In this document: positions 1 through 6,600 of the stretch, piece by piece
Layout of the letters: each line of letters opens with the position of its first letter
How positions within the stretch are numbered: the first letter of the stretch is position 1
Assembly: GCF_900109355.1 (NCBI RefSeq)
Contig: NZ_FOBF01000029.1
Location: 1-64,000 of the forward strand
Length of the DNA: 64,000 bases
Direction: 5' to 3'
DNA from: Nonomuraea pusilla
GTDB taxonomy: Bacteria; Actinomycetota; Actinomycetes; Streptosporangiales; Streptosporangiaceae
Notes under the pieces: model-generated
Databases searched by the model: none
What the model was told of the DNA's origin: nothing
Seen by the model: the letters and a program-made list of their open reading frames with translations, nothing else
Program-made: the position numbers and the translations under genes

Positions 1-160
1 TGAACACCGTCGGCGCCACCATGACGGCGGCGTAGACGACCAGCGCCGGGTACACGAACGGGACGAACAGCCGCCGGCGTGACCGCTCCAGCGGCGACAG
101 GCGCAGGCGCCGGCTGCGGCGGGAGGCGGTCTCCGGCACGGGGGAAGCGACTGCGGGCAT
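1..160 (-). CDS. Sugar ABC transporter permease, MalF type (5' part only)
   Basis: Only the first 53 codons lie in the window; the gene continues past base 1. The readable start is a basic cytoplasmic N-terminus rich in Arg/Ser followed by the beginning of a first membrane helix (FVYPALVVYAAVMVAPTVF), the usual opening of a MalF/UgpA-type permease of carbohydrate ABC importers. It follows the extracellular binding-protein gene on the same strand, in the common order binding protein then permease, with a strong hairpin between them. The ATG at 160 is preferred over a GTG eight bases upstream. Family assignment rests on context and the short N-terminus; the transported sugar cannot be told. Confidence 0.75.
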   Translation of the reverse strand, partial: MPAVASPVPETASRRSRRLRLSPLERSRRRLFVPFVYPALVVYAAVMVAPTVF

Positions 161-194
161 GGTGGTCACGCTGACGCCTTTCTTCAGGGGGTCC

Positions 195-217
195 GGGCCG
201 GCCGTGACGGCCGGCCC
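195..217 (-). terminator. Intercistronic hairpin between binding-protein and permease genes
   Basis: Perfect 9-bp arms GGGCCGGCC and GGCCGGCCC around the 5-base loop GTGAC, starting 17 bases past the binding-protein stop. There is no T tract. Such hairpins after binding-protein genes usually attenuate transcription or protect the 3' end so that binding protein is made in excess over permease; that role is inferred. Confidence 0.6.
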
Positions 218-233
218 GCCACCGGGGGTGCGG

Positions 234-1583
234 TCAGTTCTTCGAGCGCCAGTACGCCGCGGTCTGGCTGACCATCTTGTCGACGAACTCCCTGGCGCTG
301 ATCTTGCCGAAGACCAGCTGGTCGTCGAGCTCGTAGAACACCTTGGTGAGGTAGTCGGCCAGGCCGGTGGGGAAGCGGAAGGTGTTGATCTCGCCCCGGT
401 CGAAGACGTCCTTGACCGCCTGCAGCGGGCCCGGGGCGGGCACCCCCTTGATGACGGGGATGTCCTGGAGCTGCGTGCTCACCTGCTCCTGGTAGGAGCG
501 CTGGAGCAGGAACGCGGCGAACTGCTTGGCCGCGTCGGCGTTCTTCGCCTTCTTCAGGATGGCCAGGCCGTTGACCGCCACCGGGAGCGGCGGGGCCTTC
601 TTGCCCTTCACGGCGGGGAACGGGAAGGCGCGGAAGTCGAAGCCGGCGGCCGCCACCTTGCCCACCTCACCGGGCAGCCAGGTGCCGTTGACGTTGAAGT
701 CGGCCTCGTCGTTGGCCCACTTGTTCTCCATGGCGGGGAACTTCGAGGCGCTGTAGCCGTCGATGAAGTACCCGCCTCTGGCCAGCTTCTCCACCATCTC
801 GGCGGCCTGCAGGTATCCCGGGTCGGAGCCCCAGGTGCGGCCGGACTTGTCCAGGCTCGCCTTGGCCAGGGCGTCGACGCCCGTGATCGAGGACAGGAAG
901 CTGGTGTAGTACAGGGCGCTGTAGCTCTGGATGCTGCCGTCCAGGGCCAGCGGCTTGCGTCCCTTGGCCTTCTGCGCGTCGAGGACGGTCATGAACTGGT
1001 CCCAGTCCTGCGGCGGGGCGGAGACCAGCTCGGGGAAACGCTTGCCGTTGTAGAAGACCACGTTGGAGGAGGACGCCCAGTACGGGACCTGCACCGGGCC
1101 CCCGGCCCTGGCGCCGGTGCCGTCGACGGGGGTGGACAGCGACATCGCCTGGTCCCCCACGGCCTGCCGCACCGTCTGGTCCGTGCCGGGGATCTTCATC
1201 TGGTAGACGTCGGTGAGGTCGAGCAGCCCCCCGGTCGGGGCGAGCGCGTTGGTGATCGCTCCGCCGGTGCTCTCGATGATGTCCGTCGGCATCTCGGTGC
1301 TGTTCAGTGCGGGCAGCAGCGCCTTGGCCGCCGCGTTGCCCTTCCACTCGATGGTGACCTTGATGCCGGTCCTGGCCTGGAAGTCGTCGGCCACGCCCTG
1401 CAGGAACCGCTGTCCGGGCTGGCCCTTGAGCCACGAGCTCCAGATCGTCAGCTGCTTGCCGCCGGAGCTCGTCTCCCCGCCACCGCCGCATCCCGCGGTC
1501 ATCGCGACCACGAGCGCCCCCGCGGCGACGGCGGCCAGCGTCCTACGGGCGGCTGACCCCGTCGCGCTCTTTGCTGAAGCCAT
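234..1583 (-). CDS. Extracellular solute-binding lipoprotein of a carbohydrate ABC importer (family 1)
   Basis: A 449-residue exported binding protein that delivers a sugar or oligosaccharide to the permease encoded just downstream. The N-terminus is a lipoprotein signal: basic segment, hydrophobic core and lipobox ending at Cys32 (MTAGC), followed by a Gly/Ser linker. The mature part reads like family-1 solute-binding proteins (LTIWSSW early, FQARTGIKVTIEW, ALLPALNSTEMPTDI, NGLAILKKAKNADAAKQFAAFLL late), and the length is normal. A GAGAGGG ribosome site lies 6 bases before the ATG. A near-perfect palindrome lies 33-46 bases upstream. The sugar ligand is unknown. Confidence 0.9.
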   Translation of the reverse strand: MASAKSATGSAARRTLAAVAAGALVVAMTAGCGGGGETSSGGKQLTIWSSWLKGQPGQRFLQGVADDFQARTGIKVTIEWKGNAAAKALLPALNSTEMPTDIIESTGGAITNALAPTGGLLDLTDVYQMKIPGTDQTVRQAVGDQAMSLSTPVDGTGARAGGPVQVPYWASSSNVVFYNGKRFPELVSAPPQDWDQFMTVLDAQKAKGRKPLALDGSIQSYSALYYTSFLSSITGVDALAKASLDKSGRTWGSDPGYLQAAEMVEKLARGGYFIDGYSASKFPAMENKWANDEADFNVNGTWLPGEVGKVAAAGFDFRAFPFPAVKGKKAPPLPVAVNGLAILKKAKNADAAKQFAAFLLQRSYQEQVSTQLQDIPVIKGVPAPGPLQAVKDVFDRGEINTFRFPTGLADYLTKVFYELDDQLVFGKISAREFVDKMVSQTAAYWRSKN

Positions 1584-1615
1584 CTCGCACCCTCTCTTTG
1601 GGGCTTCGTTGCGAG

Positions 1616-1629
1616 GTAGGTTAACTTAC
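1616..1629. promoter_or_regulatory. Palindromic operator candidate upstream of the sugar-binding protein gene
   Basis: GTAGGTTAACTTAC is an inverted repeat with 6 of 7 pairs matching, centred on GTTAAC and 33-46 bases before the binding-protein ATG. The A/T-rich core stands out in this G+C-rich DNA. It fits a repressor site for the sugar operon, perhaps GntR or ROK type (GT...AC ends); no regulator gene lies within the window to pair with it. Confidence 0.4.
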
Positions 1630-2037
1630 GGTCCGGGCCGATACTAGACGCCGACAGATCACAACCCTGCATAGACCGATTACGGACCCAGCCCTGTGGC
1701 CTCTCAACGGCCATCGGCATAGATCGTCGAGATTTCGGATGTGACCGAAAGTGGATTCTGTGTCGTCCCGGAACGCCGTCGCCGAGATCCCAGGAAGACC
1801 GGGAGCCCCCGGTGCGGGTGGCGTCGCAGGTGGCGGGCGCCACGCGGCGGTACGCTACGCGCGGCGGCCCGGCCCGGCGGTGACCGGTCAGGGAGATCAC
1901 CGAGGTGGCGCCGCCCGAGCCGACCGCCGAAACGCTCTCGCGGGCCGCCGCGTCCTCACCGACGTCCCCTGACATTCCGGGGCGTCGTTTCGTCGTACCG
2001 GTGAGAGCAGAACGCGACGAAGGAAGCCGGCGACACC
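1630..2037. other. 408-bp gap; possible ECF-type promoter near its right end
   Basis: No open frame here has codon use or similarity that I would defend. The right end, 1970-1994, holds TGACATT and, 14 bases later, CGTCGTA. These loosely resemble the TGTCACA/CGTC elements described for ECF41 target promoters, which would suit autoregulation of the adjacent sigma gene, but the spacing is shorter than usual and the -35 match is partial. Confidence 0.3.
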
Positions 2038-2976
2038 ATGACCACCCGATCCGAGCCGGGAGACGGCCCGTCCGACGCGAGCCTGAGCGCGATCATGGGC
2101 GAGCGGCGCCAGCTGATCAATCTCGCCTACCGGCTCCTCGGCTCCCTCGCCGACGCCGAGGACGTCGTCCAGGAGACGTACACCCGCTGGTACGCCATGC
2201 CGCGCCGGCAGCGGGACGCCGTCGAGTCCCCCGGCGGCTGGCTGACGACGGTCGCCAGCCGCATCTGCCTCGACCTGCTCGGCTCGGCACGGGCCCGGCG
2301 CGAGAGCTACGTGGGCGAGTGGATCCCCGAGCCGCTGCCCGACCGCGGCGAATGGGCCGGCGGCCCGCCCGGCGGCGGCGCCCCGCCCGACCCGGCCGAC
2401 CGGGTCACGCTCGACGAGTCGGTCAACATGGCCTTCCTCGTCGTGCTCGAATCGATGACCCCCGCGGAGCGCGTCGCGTTCATCCTGCACGACGTCTTCC
2501 GCTACTCCTTCGCCGAGGTGGCCGAGATCGTCGGCCGCACCCCCGGGGCGTGCCGCCAGCTCGCCTCCTCGGCCCGCCGCCGTGTCCGCGCCGGGCAGGC
2601 CCCCTCGGCCCCGGCGGCCCGGCACGCCGGCCTGGTCAGGGACTTCAAGCAGGCGTGGGAGGCCAAGGACATCGCCGCCCTGATCGGCCTGCTCGCGCCC
2701 GACGCCACCGCCGTCGGCGACGGCGGCGGCCTCGTCAGCGCCGTGCTCCACCCGGTCGAGGGCGGCGAGCCGATCGCCCGCTACCTGGTCGACCTCACCG
2801 CCAGGGCGCCCGGCCTCGCCCTCCTGGAGCGCACCGTCAACGGCCAGCCCGGCCTGGTGGCGCAGCAGGACGGCGTGACCGTGGTGGTGATCGCGTTCGA
2901 GGTGGCGGGCGACCGGATCAGACGCCTCTGGGCCGTACGCAACCCCGACAAGCTCCGCCCCTGGACGGCGGGCTGA
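2038..2976 (+). CDS. sigJ: ECF41-group RNA polymerase sigma factor with SnoaL-like C-terminal domain (SigJ)
   Basis: 312 residues. Sigma region 2 spans about 20-90 (LAYRLLGSLADAEDVVQETYTRW), a linker holds WIPEP (95-99), region 4 spans about 125-190 (TLDESVNMAFLVVLESMTPAERVAF, then the FAEVAEIVGRTPGACRQ helix-turn-helix), and a SnoaL/NTF2-like domain fills the rest. The DGGG motif near 227 and NPDKL at 302-306 are the C-terminal hallmarks of ECF41 factors, where this domain replaces an anti-sigma factor and controls activity. An AAGGAAG-type ribosome site precedes the ATG. It ends 5 bp from the convergent serine hydrolase gene. Part of region 4 is duplicated near 21.6 kb as a decayed fragment. 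Confidence 0.93.
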   Translation: MTTRSEPGDGPSDASLSAIMGERRQLINLAYRLLGSLADAEDVVQETYTRWYAMPRRQRDAVESPGGWLTTVASRICLDLLGSARARRESYVGEWIPEPLPDRGEWAGGPPGGGAPPDPADRVTLDESVNMAFLVVLESMTPAERVAFILHDVFRYSFAEVAEIVGRTPGACRQLASSARRRVRAGQAPSAPAARHAGLVRDFKQAWEAKDIAALIGLLAPDATAVGDGGGLVSAVLHPVEGGEPIARYLVDLTARAPGLALLERTVNGQPGLVAQQDGVTVVVIAFEVAGDRIRRLWAVRNPDKLRPWTAG

Positions 2977-2981
2977 CGCGG

Positions 2982-4136
2982 CTACGCGCAGGCAGGCACC
3001 GAGCCGCCGGCGGCGAGCTTGTAGGCGTCCTGGAGCAGGGTCAGCAGGGCGCCGCCGTCCTCGGCCTGGTTGACCGTGGCCACCACGGAGATCCGGCGGG
3101 CGGGGGCGTAGGCCATGATCGCTCCCCAGAAGCCGGGGTGCAGCCAGAGGGAGTCGTCGCCCGAGCCGACCCGCTGGATGCCGAGCCCGTACGCCTCGTC
3201 GCCGCTCTGCCTGGTGGGGGTCAGCATCGTGCGCAGCGTCGCGGCCTTGGCGAACACCCTGCCCTCGAACAGCGCCCTGGTGAAGGCGGTGAGGTCCGCG
3301 GCGGTCGTCACCAGGCCGCCGCCGCCGTGCGTGTCGAACGTCGGGTTCCAGTGCCGGGCGTCGGTCTCGCCGAGGTACGGGTGCGACAGCGGCGCGTCTC
3401 CCTGGTGGCCCCGGCGCTCCAGGTAGGTGTCGTGGAGCTTGAGAGGGTCGAGGAGCAGCGACCGGTAGGCCTGGTGCAGCGGGCGGCCGGTCGCCTTCTC
3501 GATGATCCTTGCGGCGAGGACGTAGCCGGTGTCGGAGTAGTGGTACCCCTCGCCCGGCTTGAAGTACGGCTTGCCGTGCGTGAGCGCCCAGTCGAGCAGT
3601 TCGCCGGAGGTCCACGTCCGGTGCGGGCGCGCCTGGACGGCCGCCATCCAGCCGGCGTCGGCGGCGTAGTCGTACAGGCCGGCGGTGTGGTCGAGAAGCT
3701 GCCGCACGGTGATCGTCTCGCCGTACGACCTGCCGCCGATGACGCTCAGCCGCTTGACCAGCCCCGGGTCGAGGTACTCGCCGATCCTGTCCTCCAGGCC
3801 GACCTTGCCCTGCTCGGCGAGCTTGAGCACGGCGGCGGCCGTGAAGGTCTTGGTGACGCTGGCGGCGCGGAAGGCATCGGTCGGGCGCAGCTTCCTGCCG
3901 CCGGCCCGGAAGTTCCCGGCCGCGCCGGTGAAGTCGACGCCCGGCCCGTGGACGTCGAGGACGACGCCGGGCACCGGCGGCTTGGCGGCCTTGGCGGCCA
4001 CGCACGCGAACCCCGTGGCGCGCGCTCTCACGGGCGAGGCGGTGGTGGTGGCGCTGGCGGCGGCGGGGGCGGCCGGGACCAGGCCCACGCACAGCGCGGC
4101 ACCCGCCGCGAGCACTGCTCTGCTGAACCGACGCAT
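2982..4136 (-). CDS. Secreted serine hydrolase, beta-lactamase/D,D-peptidase (class C) family
   Basis: 384 residues from the ATG at 4136, chosen because a Sec signal peptide (MRRFSRAVLAAGAALC..., cleavage near AAASA) starts there and a CTGGAG site precedes it. The penicillin-binding fold is shown by the SxxK nucleophile motif SVTK (Ser93, Lys96), LLDHTAGLYDY, the YSDTGY tyrosine motif and a late HPGFWGA in the place of the KTG box. Relatives are D,D-carboxypeptidases, esterases or beta-lactamases; the HPG variant favours a peptidase/esterase-like enzyme over a true beta-lactamase. The TetR gene at 4303-4932 lies upstream on the same strand, so control by it or joint expression is possible. 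Confidence 0.88.
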   Translation of the reverse strand: MRRFSRAVLAAGAALCVGLVPAAPAAASATTTASPVRARATGFACVAAKAAKPPVPGVVLDVHGPGVDFTGAAGNFRAGGRKLRPTDAFRAASVTKTFTAAAVLKLAEQGKVGLEDRIGEYLDPGLVKRLSVIGGRSYGETITVRQLLDHTAGLYDYAADAGWMAAVQARPHRTWTSGELLDWALTHGKPYFKPGEGYHYSDTGYVLAARIIEKATGRPLHQAYRSLLLDPLKLHDTYLERRGHQGDAPLSHPYLGETDARHWNPTFDTHGGGGLVTTAADLTAFTRALFEGRVFAKAATLRTMLTPTRQSGDEAYGLGIQRVGSGDDSLWLHPGFWGAIMAYAPARRISVVATVNQAEDGGALLTLLQDAYKLAAGGSVPACA

Positions 4137-4302
4137 CGGCAACTCCAGGTGAGTCGTTGGTGGGGCACGCCGTACGGCCCCGCCCTGCCGTGACGGCACG
4201 GGCGGGGAGCGTCACGGCGAGGATGACGGCGATGACGAGAAACCGCGGCCGGCCGCGGGCGCCGTCGCGCGCTCGCGCGGCGGGGCCCGGGGCCGCGCGA
4301 CG

Positions 4303-4932
4303 TCAGGGCAGGCGCCTCGTCGCCAGGTCGAACATGGTGACCAGCTCGGCGGCGCAGCCGGGCAGGTCGACGGAGTCCTCGTCGAAGACCCACTGCAGCA
4401 TGACGCCGTCGATGGCGCCCTGGATGGTGGTGGCGAGGGTGCGCGGGACGAAGTCGCGGAAGACGCCCTCCTCCTGCCCGGCGCGCAGGATGCCCTCCAG
4501 GTGGCGGCGGCACGGGTCGTAGGCGGTGGCGTTGAAGGCGCGCTTGGCCTCGACCGTCCCGAAGCTGCCCCAGATGTCGACCATCGCGGCGAAGTTCTCC
4601 CTGTGCTCCGCCATGAACGCGAAGCTCGCCTCGACGTAGGCGCGCAGCCTGTCCCGCGCTCCGTCGGCCCGGTCCACCCAGCTCCTGATGAACACGTTCG
4701 AGTCCCTCAGCAGGGCGTTGATGACCTCGCCGATCAGCTCGTCCTTCCCGGCGAAGTGGTAGGAGATGACGCTCTTGCTGATGCCCACGTCGTCGGCGAT
4801 GCGGGCCAGCGACGCCTGGGCGAGGCCGCCGCCGGCGATGGTGGTGATCGCGCCCCGCACGATCTGCCGCCGGCGCGCCTCCTCTATGAAACTGGACTTC
4901 TTCCGTCCAGATGGATCAATTTTCGGCCGCAT
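4303..4932 (-). CDS. TetR-family transcriptional regulator
   Basis: 209 residues from the ATG at 4932. The N-terminal helix-turn-helix reads IVRGAITTIAGGGLAQASLARIADDVGISKSVISYHFAGKDEL in separable pieces typical of TetR; the C-terminal ligand domain (ASFAFMAEHRENFAAMVDIW) resembles BetI/TetR_C-type domains. A start 12 codons further upstream is possible, but 4932 gives the normal short basic N-tail (MRPKIDPSGRKKS). The start codon lies in the loop of an 8-bp inverted repeat, strong evidence for self-repression. The serine hydrolase downstream and the divergent ArsR-fusion gene are the likely targets. Confidence 0.88.
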   Translation of the reverse strand: MRPKIDPSGRKKSSFIEEARRRQIVRGAITTIAGGGLAQASLARIADDVGISKSVISYHFAGKDELIGEVINALLRDSNVFIRSWVDRADGARDRLRAYVEASFAFMAEHRENFAAMVDIWGSFGTVEAKRAFNATAYDPCRRHLEGILRAGQEEGVFRDFVPRTLATTIQGAIDGVMLQWVFDEDSVDLPGCAAELVTMFDLATRRLP

Positions 4933-4950
4933 GGCCGAAATATAGGCCAT
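4921..4950. promoter_or_regulatory. Two overlapping inverted repeats covering the TetR start codon
   Basis: TTTCGGCC (4921-4928) and GGCCGAAA (4933-4940) form perfect 8-bp arms with GCAT between; that spacer holds the TetR start codon on the minus strand. A second perfect repeat, ATGGCC (4931-4936) and GGCCAT (4945-4950), overlaps it. A TetR dimer bound here would block its own gene and possibly the divergent promoter at 4994-5023. Confidence 0.6.
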
Positions 4951-4993
4951 AAGGACGAGAAACAGCAAGATCGGCCGATCTCCGAGGTATTCC

Positions 4994-5023
4994 TTGACAC
5001 GAATATTCTCTGCCGTGAATAAT
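4994..5023 (+). promoter_or_regulatory. Sigma-70 promoter for a probably leaderless transcript
   Basis: TTGACA at 4994-4999 is a consensus -35 box; 18 bases later AATAAT (5018-5023) can serve as -10. Transcription would begin near 5030, at or next to the ATG at 5031, leaving no room for a ribosome site. None is visible before the start, so leaderless translation is likely. Confidence 0.55.
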
Positions 5024-5030
5024 CATGGCC

Positions 5031-5942
5031 ATGGACGCACTCCTCGCCGCACTGGCCGATCCGGCCCGATGGCGGCTCGTGAGGCTGCTGGCCGAACGGC
5101 CACGGCCGGTCGGCGTGCTCGCCCAGCTCGCCGGGGCGCGCCAGCCGCAGACGACCAAGCACCTGCAGACCCTCGAACGGGCCGGCGTCGTCACCTCCCA
5201 GCGCACCGGCCAGCGCCGGGTCTACGCGCTGAGGTCCGCGCCCCTGCGAGACCTGGCGGCGGCACTCAACGGGCTCGCCGACACCGCCGAGCGGGCCGGC
5301 GGCCCGCTGGAGACCTTCGACCGGTACGGGCTCAGCCTGCGGGCGGAGCGGGTGGCCGCGAAGGAGCCGGGATGGGCCGACGGCCGCACGTTCGGGTTCC
5401 ACCGGTCGCTGCCGGCGCGTCCCGGGCTGGTGTGGCGCCACCTGACCGAGGCTCCCCTGCTCGCCCGCTGGTGGACGCCCGACGACCTGCGCGTCTCCGA
5501 GCTCGTGTTCGAGGCGCTGCCGGGCGGGCGGATCGTCCACGAGTACCGCGACGCCGAGGACGCCGACGGCTCCGGCCCGGTCGCCGGGCGCGCCGAGGGG
5601 GTCGTCGACGACGTACGTCCCGGTGAGCGCCTCGCCTACCGGCTCTCCCCCCGGCTTCCCGACGGCGGCGTGGCCTTCACCTCCCATCTCGACCTCGCCC
5701 TCCGGCCCACCGGCGACGGCACCGGCACGGACCTCGACGTCCGCTTCCGGGTCACCGACAGCACGGTCGAGTCCGCCGACTTCGTCGCCGGCATCGAGAT
5801 CGGCTTCGGCCAGAGCCTCGACAAGCTCGCGGCGATCCTCGCCGAGGACCCGCACGACACAGACCCGACGCACGACCCGACCCACGACACCGACCCGACG
5901 CACGACCCGACGCACGACACAGACGCAAGGAGCACGACATGA
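5031..5942 (+). CDS. ArsR-type repressor fused to an SRPBCC (AHSA1-like) domain
   Basis: About 303 residues. Residues 1-80 form an ArsR winged helix (MDALLAALADPARWRLVRLL, then RQPQTTKHLQTLERAGVV); about 115-270 is an AHSA1/SRPBCC ligand-pocket domain (FHRSLPARPGLVWRHLTEAPLLARWW, GEVV-like turn, FVAGIEIGFGQSLDKL). This lets one protein bind DNA and a hydrophobic small molecule. The last 30 residues are Asp/Thr/His/Pro repeats (DPTH units) encoded by a tandem DNA repeat ending at 5935 and look dispensable. The ATG at 5031 fits a leaderless promoter; one six bases earlier is in frame. It overlaps the next gene by four bases (ATGA), so the pair is an operon. Confidence 0.88.
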   Translation: MDALLAALADPARWRLVRLLAERPRPVGVLAQLAGARQPQTTKHLQTLERAGVVTSQRTGQRRVYALRSAPLRDLAAALNGLADTAERAGGPLETFDRYGLSLRAERVAAKEPGWADGRTFGFHRSLPARPGLVWRHLTEAPLLARWWTPDDLRVSELVFEALPGGRIVHEYRDAEDADGSGPVAGRAEGVVDDVRPGERLAYRLSPRLPDGGVAFTSHLDLALRPTGDGTGTDLDVRFRVTDSTVESADFVAGIEIGFGQSLDKLAAILAEDPHDTDPTHDPTHDTDPTHDPTHDTDARSTT

Positions 5943-6538
5943 CCGACTCGACCGGCCGCAGGGTGACCGCGAACCTGAGCCTCACCCTCGACGGGCGCTA
6001 CCACGGCGCCGGCGGGCCCGGCGACTTCGGGACGTTCATCAAGTACGTGACCACCGACGTCGCCCGCGACCACATGACCCGCATGTGGGAGGGCGCCACG
6101 ACGGCGGTGCTCGGCCGGATCAACGCCGAGGGATTCCTCGCGTTCTGGCCGTCGGTCGCCGAGGACGAGAACGCCGACCCGCGTGACCGCGGATACGCGA
6201 AGTGGCTGGTCGACGCCGAGAAGGTGGTCTTCTCGACCACCTTGGCCGAAGCGCCGTGGGAGCGGACCCGCCTGGTGAACGCCCCCGCCGCGGACGTCGT
6301 CGCCGAGCTCAAGGCCACCGGCGAGGGCGACATCCTCGTCAACAGCAGCGCGAGCGTCATCAAGGCGCTGCTCTCGGCCGACCTGCTCGACCGGCTGTAC
6401 CTCCTGATCATCCCCGAGATCGCCGGCGGCGGGCGGCGGCTGTTCGAGGACGGCCTCCCTGCTACGACGTGGACGCTCACCCACCAGGAGACCGGCCCGC
6501 TGGGCGAGATCGCCGTGGTCTACGACCGCGCCCGCTGA
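5939..6538 (+). CDS. Dihydrofolate reductase-fold protein (RibD C-terminal/YyaP family)
   Basis: 199 residues. The start MTDSTGRRVTANLSLTLDGRY, the central GATTAVLGRINAEGF and the late DILVNSSASVIKALLSADLLDRLYLLIIPEIAGGGRRLF region (given here in key pieces) match the dihydrofolate-reductase-like family often paired with ArsR-SRPBCC regulators. It probably reduces a small substrate with NADPH, but these stand-alone proteins lack proven reactions. AAGGAG precedes the ATG, and the start overlaps the stop of the regulator fusion, so the two are co-translated. Confidence 0.87.
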   Translation: MTDSTGRRVTANLSLTLDGRYHGAGGPGDFGTFIKYVTTDVARDHMTRMWEGATTAVLGRINAEGFLAFWPSVAEDENADPRDRGYAKWLVDAEKVVFSTTLAEAPWERTRLVNAPAADVVAELKATGEGDILVNSSASVIKALLSADLLDRLYLLIIPEIAGGGRRLFEDGLPATTWTLTHQETGPLGEIAVVYDRAR

Positions 6539-6600
6539 CCCGGCGAGACGGCCCCGGGCCCCCTCCCCGGCGACCGGGCGACCGGCTATCGTGACGGGGC

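Noticed and set aside
1897..4215. Very long open frames on both strands over the sigma factor and serine hydrolase genes
   Set aside because: They are Arg/Pro/Gly-rich shadows caused by high third-position G+C of the real genes and show no family motifs.
4892..4910. CTGGAC-N7-GTCCAG inverted repeat
   Set aside because: It lies within the TetR coding sequence and 6-bp arms are expected by chance in this composition.
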